A stretch of 21,522 bases of DNA, from the NCBI GenBank assembly GCA_015680685.1, contig MNCI01020695.1, positions 90,378-111,899 on the forward strand, given 5' to 3'. This document shows, piece after piece, positions 10,060-19,687 of the stretch. The notes under the pieces are model-generated. The model was given only the letters and a program-made list of their open reading frames with translations, ran no database searches and was not told where the DNA came from. This stretch comes from Gnetum montanum. Lineage: Eukaryota > Streptophyta > Gnetopsida > Gnetales > Gnetaceae. Made by a program: the position numbers and the translations under genes. Position 1 is the stretch's first letter, and the number at the start of each line of letters is the position of its first letter.

Positions 10060-10125
10060 GATGCTTTCATTTTGCAAATCTATTTGATCCAGGGCACCAT
10101 GGCTCCACATATGTTGCCTAGACAT

Positions 10126-10552
10126 TTCTCTGTATTACTAATGGCTTCCATTCTGCATCCTTTAGTTCAAATTTGGTAAAATTTACTATTAGTAAAATAT
10201 TATATTATTGGTTTCAACATGGAAGCAAATAGAAAAACGACTGGTATTTCAAGTTCTTTAGTTCTACATTTTTAGTTGCAAGAAAGTAGAACAAAAAATG
10301 CTTCAATTGCAAGAACGAAAATTTGTCTTCTTTATATCTTTGAAATTCTTTTATTCCTTTAAAAATGAGATCTGAAGACATTTCAAAAGGAAGTAAAATC
10401 GCATAACAGAATAATACATGTTTCAAGTGAAAAAATATTTAGTTACTTTTGCATGTCTTGGCCAGGTATTTAACTTCCAACCATCTGTCTACTAATCTAA
10501 ATGTACAATATACTACAAAATCATGGTCAAAAATGTTTTCTAATAAAGTAGA
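10126..10552 (-). repeat. Duplicated 5' flank of the bHLH-like locus (right copy, proximal part)
   Basis: Matches about 808-1216. It includes CCAATAATATAATATT on the minus strand (about 10195-10211), a weak CCAAT/TATA-like stretch some 75 bases before the ATG that could belong to the original promoter. Similarity continues at 19391 after element B. Confidence 0.75.
10548..10552. repeat. Target-site duplication of element B, left
   Basis: GTAGA, immediately before the LTR start. The right partner is ATAGA at 19391-19395, with one transition between them. The uninterrupted site in the left locus copy reads GTAGACAAC. Confidence 0.75.
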
Positions 10553-11368
10553 TGATGAGCGAAAAAGTACCCCTACGCTCAACCATATGAATACAAGCGT
10601 TTCAAACACGATCCGGTCGAATTCCAAGGACTAAGTGCCTATGCACCTTTGTGGAATAATAATGGGTTGGTTAATCGTTGTCTTCCCAAACTTACTTGTA
10701 TGTCATGGTTGTATGGTTAAGTAAGCTCAAGGCATATGATTTTTATAACTTTTATGTGTTTTATATCCTACGCTAGTAAGGAGTGGGAGAGAGATAACTA
10801 AGTAACTAATCTAATTTAACTACTCATTAACTAAGTTCTAATTACTCCTAACACCAGTATCCATTCCCACTTGCCGTACACATCTTGAACCAGTGCAACG
10901 CTAATCGTCACTGGGTCACCAAGTGCTACACACATGCTCGAAGTAGTCGTACTGAGTGTATTTAACTAAAAGAGTTGTAGGGTTAGAGAAATCATTAATC
11001 AACTAGGAAAACATTAAATAATAATTAATGCTAATTAATCTATTCTGAATGCTGCAAGGTTTATCATAAAGTTTGTCTTTATTGTCGTACACAAAGTGTG
11101 CTTAGGTACACAATGCTCGAATAAAGATCCATTCACTCTATGATCCCTATTACAGGTAGACAAAAATAATTCTAACTCTGGAGGGGAAAATGACAAGAGT
11201 TTAGCTAAGGGACTAACTATCTAATGAGAAAACCAAGAGCGCCACCTCTTATTTATAGGCGAGGAGACAAGCCTTGATATCTAGTATCTGACATCACATG
11301 GTTGGATCCAAAATCACAGACTTGATATCATAGACACGATATCATGGTCCTGATATCACAATTTATCA
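10553..11368 (-). mobile_element. 3' LTR of element B
   Basis: On the + strand it starts TGATGAGC and ends ATTTATCA, matching the right LTR throughout. In sense orientation: four GATATC words (11352, 11338, 11324, 11276), TATA box TATAAATAA (11249-11257), an AATAAAGAC signal near 11087, then U5. It lacks about 25 bases present in the right LTR, precisely between two ACGCT words, and retains a block near 11040-11080 that the right LTR has lost. Confidence 0.9.
11249..11257 (-). promoter_or_regulatory. TATA box of 3' LTR
   Basis: TATAAATAA on the minus strand, conserved at 19286-19294 in the 5' LTR and at 7651 in the related + strand LTR. Confidence 0.6.
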
Positions 11369-11380
11369 TACCCCCATAAC
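11369..11380 (-). promoter_or_regulatory. Polypurine tract of element B
   Basis: GTTATGGGGGTA on the minus strand directly before the TGATAAAT start of the 3' LTR. The same arrangement with TGAGGGTA occurs at 7521-7528. Confidence 0.7.
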
Positions 11381-11951
11381 TGAATGAAAACTTGTCCTCA
11401 AGTTCCTTACAAAATATTGGGAATGTATGGGATTATTGACTAAATGACCATTGATGGTGGAACAGGGTGACAAACTTAACATGCCTGATGAAGGGATCAA
11501 CAATACAATACATGACAGCATTAGTGTTTATGACCATTGAAGTGAACACTGTACATAAATGACATCCAACATTTATTCAGTAGCTGGAAGAGCAGAAGAG
11601 AGGAAAAAAATTAAGGCATGTTGCTCCCAATGCCAAGATTGTGCCTTCCGTTGTTTATCCATAGCAACACCACCAATCTTGCGCCTTTCATAAATGTTCT
11701 AGTTTCAATCCATCCTGAGTGTTTCCTCCAGGCCCATTCCATTGTTGTATGATCACCATCTGCACACACAACATAGTCACAAATGAGCGAGGGTAGATAA
11801 ATCATAATGCAGTTGATACCTTGCCTTGATGTAAAGTGCATTGGCTAAGTTGTGGTTATGGCAGATACTGATTCTAAAGATTTAACACTTGTGACTACCT
11901 AAGGTGTAGGGGCTAGGAAAAATTGAAAAATTTGTCCCAAGGTCCCGATGA
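11381..11951 (-). other. 3' internal region of element B, no recognised gene
   Basis: Lies between the polypurine tract and the inverted duplication. A 76-codon minus-strand open stretch (11841-11611) is rich in Trp and Arg but not recognised. It is out of the pol frame, and the position would suit an env-like or spacer segment of an Athila-type element. Confidence 0.35.
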
Positions 11952-13143
11952 CTAAGAGCGAACCTCTAGTAGCGATAGGATGGAAAAAGATAATGAATAA
12001 GAAAGATGGAGAAAAAGCAACAACGACAACGCCAATAAAATGGATGTCATGGATGGGAATGAAATAACAAATTGTTGATTGCAGAAAATGTGTAAGGAAA
12101 AGAAGTTAACAAATGCATTAAAAAGGAATGCTAGTGGGTCCTCCCCAAAGCAGGCTCATGCCCTTGATGCCCTGATAGACCCACAAACCAAAGATTCCGT
12201 AGGCTCTAGGAATCTCATTTGGAACCAAGAGTTAAAAACTTACCCACAAGAACTTACCAAGTAAAAACAATGCATCAACCAAGATACGGACTAATGATAA
12301 AACCATCAATGAGGTGAAAAATGTAAAAGAAAGGTGGACAGGAGAGGATGGAATGGAAACCCAAGAACAAGGTTGTGTAAAGTCCTTCATGTGTGTTGTA
12401 TGGTTAATGTGACTGAGTAGAACTCATTCCAAATCTAGGTTCAACAAACCACATTCAGTGACATCGCATCAACACATTTGACCAACCTATCCTCTTGAAG
12501 CAACAAGAATTCGTCTACAAAAAGTCACCACCATTCTAAGGAGAGTGAGATGGAGAAGTAGGAAGCAAGAANTTTTGTAGACGAATTCTTGTTGCTTCAA
12601 GAGGATAGGTTGGTCAAATGTGTTGATGCGATGTCACTGAATGTGGTTTGTTGAACCTAGATTTGGAATGAGTTCTACTCAGTCACATTAACCATACAAC
12701 ACACATGGGGGACTTTACACAACCTTGTTCTTGGGTTTCCATTCCATCCTCTCCTGTCCACCTTTCTTTTACATTTTTCACCTCATTGATGGTTTTATCA
12801 TTAGTCCGTATCTTGGTTGATGCATTGTTTTTACTTGGTAAGTTCTTGTGGGTAAGTTTTTAACTCTTGGTTCCAAATGACATTCCTAGAGCCTACGGAA
12901 TCTTTGGTTTGTGGCTCTATTAGGGCATCAAGGGCATGAGCCTGCTTTGGGGAGGACCCACTAGCATTCCTTTTTAATGCATTTGTTAACTTCTTTTCCT
13001 TACACATTTTCTGCAATCAAAAATTTGTTATTTCATTCCCATCCATGACATCCATTTTATTGGCATTGTCGTTGTTGCTTTTTCTCCATCTTTCTTATTC
13101 ATTATCTTTTTCCATCCTATCGCTACTAGAGGTTCGCTCTTAG
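11952..13143. repeat. 571-base inverted duplication bounded by Ns (probable scaffold artefact)
   Basis: 11952-12522 and 12573-13143 are reverse complements of equal length, with only a handful of differences seen by eye. The right arm lies exactly between the N at 12572 and the N at 13144, so it is a complete contig. It probably represents another copy or allele of the left-arm sequence placed here in reverse. Both arms carry the same 61-codon open stretch (12079-12264 + and 12831-13016 -), rich in Lys and Gln, not recognised. Confidence 0.8.
12831..13111 (-). pseudogene. Unrecognised post-integrase reading frame
   Basis: On the minus strand an ATG at about 13111 begins a Lys/Asp/Asn-rich frame with stops near 13093 and 13024, continuing through MCKEKKLTNALKRNAS to a TAA near 12831. 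It is in the same frame as pol upstream, although an N at 13144 makes that uninformative. Just before MCKEKK the sequence TTTTTGATTGCAG resembles a 3' splice site. I do not recognise the product. Confidence 0.3.
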
Positions 13144-13144
13144 N

Positions 13145-14290
13145 CTGTTCTAGCTATCCTAAACTCATGGAAAGGTTTTTTTTATTGTGTGTTGACTAAC
13201 AGTCTCTTATTTGGGCTCTCAGGTTTATATATGGTCATGGCCCCTGAAGGAAAAGTTGCATAGATAATGTAAGGTCCTTCCCATAGTGTTTGGAATTTGG
13301 TACATTGTGACACATGTGTGGGGTTCTAGTAGAGAACCTTATCTCTTGGCTGATACTTAACTTTCCTAATTTTCAGTTCATGACATTGTTTATTAAATGC
13401 CTTATGCAATTCATTAGATGATAGGGTAGCTAGTCGGTTCTCATCTAGCAAGTTAAGAGTCATCAACCTTTGTTTTTGTGCTAGATTAAGGTCAAGGTTG
13501 AGGTCACATGTTGTGCCTAGTGTACGAAGCTCAATTTGGATAGGGAGCGTTGGAAGTTTTCCATACACTAACTCATAGGGAGAGTAGCCTATAGGGAGTT
13601 TCTATGTGGAGCGGTAAAGAGCATCGTTTAGTTTAGTGCTTCAATCTCACCTATACTTGCTAATGGTTCTAGTCAGTATCTTAGTAATCTCCTTGTTGGT
13701 GACCTTAGCTTGACCATTCGCTTGGGGGTGGTATGATGTAGTCAATTTATGCTCAACCCCTAAGTGTTACATTAACTTCCAAAAAGTTACACCTGTGAAG
13801 TGTGTACCATTGTCTAAAATAAGTGCATGTATCACACCAAACTTATTGATGACTTATTGTTGAACAAATCGTGTAGTTGTAGATGATGTGTAATCTTTAA
13901 CAGTAGCTACTTCAGCCTATTTTGTTAAGTAGTCTACAGCAACTATGATGTAAGCTTTTCCATTGGACATTGGTGTAATGGGCCCCATGAAATCAATTCC
14001 CCAAATGTTGAAGAGTTCTAATAGTTGAATCCATTATTGCAGATCCTCCATTCTAGTAGTCATTCCCCCATCACTTTAATAGCGCTCACAAGATTGGAAT
14101 AAGGTAGGCCAATAATATACTACAAGCAAGATCTTTATGGTTGTTTGTCTTCCAGCATAATGACCCCCACAAGGGCCCTCATGAGCATCTTGGAGAACTC
14201 TTAGTTGATCTCTCTCAAGAACACACCATTGAACCAAGTCATCAAGACATACTTTGTAAAGTTGTCCATTAATCTCCATAAAGTACTTGG
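13145..14290 (-). pseudogene. Element B integrase
   Basis: Would insert the element cDNA into the host genome. N-terminal zinc-finger region at 14076-14200: HEGPCGGHYAGRQTT and YYWPTLFQSC keep the two His and one Cys, while the second Cys is degenerate. Catalytic core: first Asp at 13932-13934 (VAVDYLTK), second Asp at 13812-13814 (LILDNGTHF). The position of the catalytic Glu, 36 residues on in the GQAxV context, is Lys (13704-13706). The C-terminal GPY module is at 13269-13277 (WEGPY). About ten in-frame stops. All segments stay in the same frame as RT. The end is cut by the N at 13144. Confidence 0.85.
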
Positions 14291-15809
14291 CTCTATGAAG
14301 AAACTATTATTTCTTTTTAGGGTCTAGCTCTTATGGTGTTTGTTGGGTAAGGAGATAGGTAAGAATGCTACTATACCAGTTTTTCTCCATGGGTGATTGG
14401 TTATTCACTACACCAGCAAAGAGGAATTCATTAGGGAAATGATCAGAAACTGGATACTCATCCTCTTTACTATCCTAGCGTAACCAAGATAAATGATTGG
14501 CAACTACATTCTCGGTACCTTTATGATCGATCATTATTAAATCAAACTCCTTCCGGATTACAAGCTATAGTATAATACGGGGGCTTACCATTGGCTTATT
14601 CATGAGGAACCGAATTGCACTATGATCTATGTGTATGAATACTTTGTATTCTAATACATAGTGTCTAAATTTTTCTAGTGCAAACACTATAGTCATTAAT
14701 TCTTTTTCTATAGTAGTGTAGTTAAGTTGTGCACCAGCGATACTTTTACTTGCACAGTGGATGTAATAAGGATGTTTCTGGTCATCTAACTATGTAAGTA
14801 CAGCTCCTAAGGCATAGTTGGACACGTCAGTCATAACATGGAATGGTTTGGACCAATCAAGAGCTTGTAGAATGGGTGTTTCTACTAGCTTATGTTTCAA
14901 ATTTTGGAAAGCTGGTTCGCATTCTCTAGTCCACTTGAAGGATACGCCCTTTTTCGTTAGCTCTACCAATGGTTTGACAATCTTTGAAAAGTTCTCTATG
15001 AATCTCCTATAGTAGCCAGTGTGTCCAAGGAATGACTGAATGTCTTTGATAGTTTTCTATTGACAGGTAATTCCTTAGATGACTTTGATTTTATTAGGGT
15101 CCACCTCTATTCCTGTACATGAGATTTTATGCCCAAGTACTATGCCTTCTTGGACCATCAAGTGGCTCTTTTGCCAGTTGAGCCTTAAATTATTTTTTAC
15201 ACATCTTTTTAGTACTTGCTCTAACTAGTCCAAGGCTTGATCAAAGCTTGCTCCATAAGTGGATAAGTCATCCATAAAGACTTCCACACCATTTCCTATC
15301 TACTACTGAAATATGCTTAGAACTAAGCGTTGAAACGTTGCAGGGGCATTGCACAAGTCAAACAACATTTGTTTGTATGCAAACATTTTCTGAGGACTAG
15401 TGAACATAGTTTTGGTTTGGTCTTTTGGGGCTATTTGTATTTGGTAGTATCCACTATATCCATCCAAAAAACTATAATAGCGATGCCCTACGATTGTGTC
15501 TAAGACTTGGTCAACAAATGGCAACAGACAATTATCCTTGAATGTTGCCATGTTTAGTAAACTAAAATCTATGCACACCATCCATTTGCCTCCCTTTTTA
15601 CGCATGATTACTAAGGGGCTAACCTATTCACTATCAACAATGGGGTATATGAACGCAACCTTTAGAAGCTATTCGATTTCTTCTTTTACTACTTGCTTCA
15701 ACTTTGGGTTTAATCACCTCTATGATTGTTTCCAAGGCTTCATGGAGGAGTCAATGTAAATCCTATGTTGGCATATCCTAGGATCTATTCCAGTTAATTC
15801 TAGATATAA
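14291..15809 (-). pseudogene. Element B reverse transcriptase and RNase H
   Basis: Copies element RNA into DNA and removes the RNA strand. RT markers in order: GIDPRICQHRIYI (about 15770), KKGGKW (15600), FLDGYSGYYQIQIAP with the first catalytic Asp at 15462-15464, CNAPATFQR (near 15340), and FMDD at 15267-15278 carrying the paired Asp. Then GHTGYYRRFI (near 15020) and an RNase H start MTDVSNYALGAVL (near 14830), with an EKEL segment near 14710. The FMDD box is the Ty3-type variant of YxDD. At least fifteen stops interrupt it, including two adjacent TAGs just before the FMDD box, yet the frame never shifts. Confidence 0.88.
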
Positions 15810-16883
15810 TCAAGTGAAGGATTTTGACCGCTTTTTTATTACCTTTAGTAAACTCTCTTTTTTTTGCAAAGTAAGTTTTGCATTGATGATTACCGGTTTT
15901 TCATTCTTAAGGAACATGTACTCCATACCAATGGGCAATGGTTTCAACTCTAGGGGCTCTTGTTTAAATTTCCTAGGAATTTCTAACATCCCCCAGTTGA
16001 TGTTTTCGAGGTTAGGACTTGGAAGTTGGCAGTTGACTTGTTCTAATGCATCTATGCTATCTATGTAAGCGCAAGTTAAACCCTCAGTTAGTTCCATGCA
16101 TATAAGTGAGCTATTTTCTTGATTAATTGTCAACCACTGGGTGTCTTCTTGTCGTGTGGCTGCTGCATACAAGCACCTTTGTATATTGATCACCTGTGCA
16201 CACTGATTACATGTAGGCAATGTTAAACTTTGCACAACCCATGATCTCTGCATGCAATTACACCCTGTGTCACTATATACGATGCATGGAACTTTCTTCT
16301 TCTTGATCTTTTCAAAAGTATTTTCCTTAGATATTTCTAGGGAAAGATTGCAGATTCCTAGGAATGCATCGATAGTGCTTAGCCATGCCCTTCCCATTAT
16401 GATTGGAAAATCCCCCTTACTAGTGTTCACCTGGATCACTAGAAAGTCAGCTGGATACGACCATCCACAAACAGTGGTAACAATGTCCTCCACTAATCCT
16501 AAGGGAATAGTGATGGACTAGTTAGCCAACTCTAAATGGATGTTACTCTTTTTTAATGGAGGTAGGTTTCAGGCCTTGTACATTTCTTGGGATATTAGGT
16601 TGACACCAAAACCTAAATCCAAAATATCTTTACATGGCTCATTCCCAACGATTTGTAGATATATCATGGGACTCCCAAGAGAAGAGAATTTCCTGGGAAG
16701 GTGTGTAGCTTTGATCCAATCAGTAACAACATGTGTTAACATAACTATATGCGTTGAATGTGGTGTTAGGCTTGAAGGGGCCTCTAAACCTTTATTTGAT
16801 ACGGAGGCATCCAAAGACTCAACCGCTTGTGATTGCAAAGGCTTGGTTGGACTATTGGTTCTGAAGAAAGGTCTTTTCTTCAT
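15810..16883 (-). pseudogene. Element B protease and protease-RT linker
   Basis: Retropepsin-like aspartic protease that would cleave the polyprotein. Catalytic Asp at 16617-16619 in DILDLGFGVNLI (the residue usually small after DLG is Phe). The second half DFPIIMGRAWLSTIDAFLGI near 16400 matches the ILGRxxL motif of plant Ty3 proteases. Two in-frame stops (TGA at 16569, TAG near 16520) lie between the halves. The linker continues with LELKPLPIGMEYMFL and KPVIINAKLT, the usual lead-in to RT in this group. Confidence 0.85.
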
Positions 16884-18469
16884 ACGGTTGTCAGAACCAA
16901 CAGTAGGTTGAGGATTAACAACCCTTGCAGAATTGCGTTGCTATGGCTAAGCAAGGAGTTTACCTTACATTTCTGGAGTAGGTGGTAATGGAGCTATTGG
17001 TGGGAGAGATGCAGCCGAATTTGAAGGATGGTACACTTGTGAAATATTTCCCCTAGGAGAGAGAGTCCTATAGTACTCGTAGGCTTGGTAGCGATGTTGA
17101 GGAGTAACGTGACCAACAGAGTCACATGGAGAGACTAGATGTTGCACGTAATATCCATATGGGACAAGTTTCCGGTAAGGATATTATTGCCTTGGTGGTG
17201 GCATTCCCCATGATTGTGGGTGCTTCCACTGTTGATGTTGCTCCATCGGTTGTGGTGGACTTCCACTTGGATAATACATTAAATTTTGATGGAACTGCTT
17301 TGGGTTACCTTAGGTATAAAGTAATCGTCGAGATGTTTTCCGTTTTTTTAATCGTGGATTAAGTGCATACACCCTAGACTCCTACAGATGTGAGACCACA
17401 GGGCAACATCCCTTAGGATGGTCGTATTGATATATCTCGCATCCACTATCATCTTCTGTATCTGAGTGCACAACCTCTTCAATAATAGCAACTTTGCCCT
17501 TATCCTTGTTACATGCATTTTCCACTTCTCTCTTTTTTCTTTTGTCACAATCACTACCTCGCTCTCTAGACTCCTCTACTACTTTGGAAACAGTTTGAAA
17601 CCTACTATCCAAGGAGTCCCACATTTGGTCTATCTTTGTCGATACTTCTGATGTTAACTTTTGGATAGGCAAGGTTTTCCTATTCACCATCTCTTCAAGT
17701 GGTGACTCTTCCTCATCCTCATAGAATCTTACTCCTTTCTTCTGGAGGGAAGGATCTTGGTTATATTCTTCTGCACTCTCTCTCTTTCATAGCTCACCTT
17801 CTTCCTTAGCAACTTGATCTAGTAGTCTATGAATTTGATGGGACCTAAGCTTATATAGTCTTCATTGGGCATAAGTCCCAAGGGTTCTTCTTGTTTCATG
17901 CCTAAGCCCATCTACAAGATGGCATTGGTATCAACACTTGGGTTATGAATAGTAGAATGAAGGTTTTGATATACAACCCCTTGGCCAAAGTCAAGGGGAG
18001 GAACATCGTTATGTGGGCAACTACCTGAGGCAGGTTCATCACCCTCAATTTCACTTAAAATGTGGGGGGCATCCTTGGACCATTTTCCCTTCAAAGACTT
18101 ATGGTGTCTCTCTTGTTGCAAATCCCTTTGATGTTATGCCTCTATGGGAAGATAGTCTCTTGAATCATAGCCCTATGCAATGTATTCTACATGTAAGTGT
18201 TGCATGCCTATTCATGTGAGAGCATGAAGAAGCATGTTTGGGACTGAACAATCAGGAGGTAACACTATGTTACCTTCCAAGTCACGTCAATGCAACTATT
18301 TTTCTTGATGGAAAATAAAGGTGAAGTTGGGTACATATTCATCGGGATGAATATATACCACACAAAACTACTGAGGGATTGGTGGATCAACATTATGTGT
18401 ATCCCGCCACTGATTACTTCTTGTGTTAGTCCTAGGCGGTGAAGTGCTTTTGTGCGAAGAAAAAGACAT
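16884..18469 (-). pseudogene. Element B gag-like region
   Basis: ATG at 18467-18469, 98 bases below the LTR end after the primer site, opens a frame with a Ser/Thr/Pro/Asn-rich start, VYIHPDEYVPNF, DLEGNIVLPPDCS, then a charged segment (18121-17912). A frameshift near 17.75 kb moves to the pol frame: an acidic/basic stretch (17690-17385), then a Pro/Gln/Tyr-rich segment (17360-16965). I see neither a typical Retrotrans_gag core nor a CCHC knuckle, in contrast to element A. Position between primer site and protease makes gag the natural reading. Several in-frame stops. Confidence 0.6.
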
Positions 18470-18582
18470 CTTGTCTTGTTCAGTGCGCAATGTACTATTA
18501 TCTTTTTCTTAACCAACCCTAAGGGTTCATTCCAATAATGTGAATGATTTCCTAAGTTCTACTTAGCACACAAACAACTAAG

Positions 18583-18600
18583 TCCCCGACAATGGTGCTA
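18583..18600 (-). promoter_or_regulatory. Primer-binding site, tRNA-Asp type, decayed
   Basis: The minus strand reads TAGCACCATTGTCGGGGA one base after the 5' LTR end. It matches the complement of the plant tRNA-Asp 3' end (TGGCGCCGTTGCCGGGGA) at 14 of 18 positions. All four mismatches are transitions (three G to A, one C to T). Confidence 0.85.
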
Positions 18601-18601
18601 A

Positions 18602-19390
18602 TGATGAGCGGTGAGGTACCCCTACGCTTAACCATACGAATACAAGTGTTTCACACACAGTCTGATTGAATTCCAAGGACTACGTGCCTATGTGACTTTG
18701 TGGAATAATAATGAGTTGGTTAATTGTTGTCTTCCTGAACTTACTTGTATGTCATGGTTGTATGGTTAAGTAAGCTTGAGGCATGTGATTTTTATAGATT
18801 TTATGTGTTTTATATCCTACGCTAGTAAGGAGGGGGAGAGAGATAACTAAGTAACTAATCTAATTTAACTACTCATTAACTAAGTTCTAATTACTCCTAA
18901 CACCAGTATCCATTCCCACTTTCCATACACATCCTAAACCAGTGCAACGCTGCTAGGATTACCAAACGCTAATCATCACTAGGCTACCAAGCACTACATG
19001 CATGCTCGAAGCAGTCGTACTAAGTGTATTTAACTAAGAGAGTTGTAAGGTGAGTGAAATCATTAATCAACTAGGAAAACATTAAATAATAATTAACGCT
19101 GATTAAAGTTCATCTTTATTGCCCTACACAAAGTGTGCCCAGGTACACAATGCTCGAACAAAGATCCATTCACTCTATGACTCCTACTGCGGGCACGCAG
19201 AAATAATTCTAACTTTGGTGGGAAAATGGCAAGAGTTCAGCTAAGGGACTAACTATCTAATGAGAAAACCAAGGGTTCCACCTCTTATTTATAAGCGAGG
19301 AGATAGGCCCTGATATCGGGTATCCAACATCGCATGGTTGGATCTGATATCGCGAACGCAATATCATGGTCCCGATATCATGGTTTATCA
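18602..19390 (-). mobile_element. 5' LTR of element B
   Basis: Pairs with 10553-11368 and carries the promoter. Sense order: start TGATAAACCATGATATC, GATATC words at 19374, 19346 and 19312 plus a degenerate AATATC at 19360, TATAAATAA at 19286-19294, AATAAAGATG near 19113, end GCTCATCA at 18602. It keeps about 25 bases missing from the other LTR but has lost a block near 19105. Confidence 0.9.
19286..19294 (-). promoter_or_regulatory. TATA box of 5' LTR
   Basis: TATAAATAA in the minus-strand sequence CGCTTATAAATAAGAGG. It would drive transcription leftward through gag-pol. Confidence 0.6.
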
Positions 19391-19687
19391 ATAGACAACA
19401 TAGGATAGCATGTGATGGAGCAAAAATGAGCATGTTTTGAGATTTAACTGACAGAACACATCATTCATATTGCACCTCTATCATTTTCCTTTAGCATTAT
19501 CACAAAATTCCCACCCTTGCATTTAACATATGGGAATACAGTGTTACAATTACTTTCAATGAAATTGAAATCTCCAAGACTGTAAATACCTAAAGCAAAC
19601 AAAAGTAAGATAACTAAGCATTTTAACATTTCTCTAAGCCTATCCTTCTTTGGAAAATACCTCATGAATATCTTCAGAAAGTGATAT
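19391..19687 (-). repeat. Duplicated 5' flank of the bHLH-like locus (right copy, distal part)
   Basis: Begins with the second target duplication (ATAGA 19391-19395) and matches about 1213-1509. It contains a 66-codon open stretch (19465-19665) with a hydrophobic segment. Its left-copy counterpart differs at about 14 bases giving 10 amino-acid changes, which argues against a conserved peptide. Similarity ends at about 19687. Confidence 0.75.

Larger units (their letters stand above)
9303..10125 (-). pseudogene. bHLH transcription factor relic, right copy
   Basis: Start ATG at 10123-10125. The reading frame encodes three tandem repeats (unit starts 10059, 9945, 9825) with DQMHLY/DEMHLY cores and Pro-, Ser- and aromatic-rich tails, then an acidic MDDEN segment, a basic KRRR stretch, and IKPQSVGRSQR, which resembles a bHLH basic region. 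The frame then shifts near 9535 into RKIPERLTVIEKLVPLGSS (helix 1 and loop) and MLDQTISYVKFLESI (helix 2), with a second shift near 9435 into IKVLKAM. A TGA interrupts the repeat region near 9846. The ERL..(I/L)..LVP...MLD..I.YVKFL spacing is that of plant bHLH proteins (RSL/HECATE-like groups are closest by memory, not certain), which bind E-box DNA as dimers in the nucleus. A stop and two frameshifts make this a pseudogene. Confidence 0.75.
10553..19390 (-). mobile_element. Element B: full-length Ty3-type LTR retrotransposon (Ogre/Tat/Athila-like)
   Basis: LTRs 10553-11368 and 18602-19390, 5-base target duplication, primer-binding site after the right LTR and polypurine tract before the left LTR place transcription on the minus strand. 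Coding order is gag, protease, RT, RNase H, integrase, the Ty3 order. A tRNA-Asp primer site is the known feature of plant Athila/Tat elements. The LTRs differ at roughly 8-9 percent of sites by hand count over the outer 350 bases, so the insertion is old. The 1.2 kb inverted duplication at 11952-13143 inflates its apparent length. Confidence 0.9.

Noticed and set aside
15814-16911. Several + strand open frames of 84-123 codons
   Set aside because: They are antisense to protease, linker and RT segments whose minus-strand motifs are clear.
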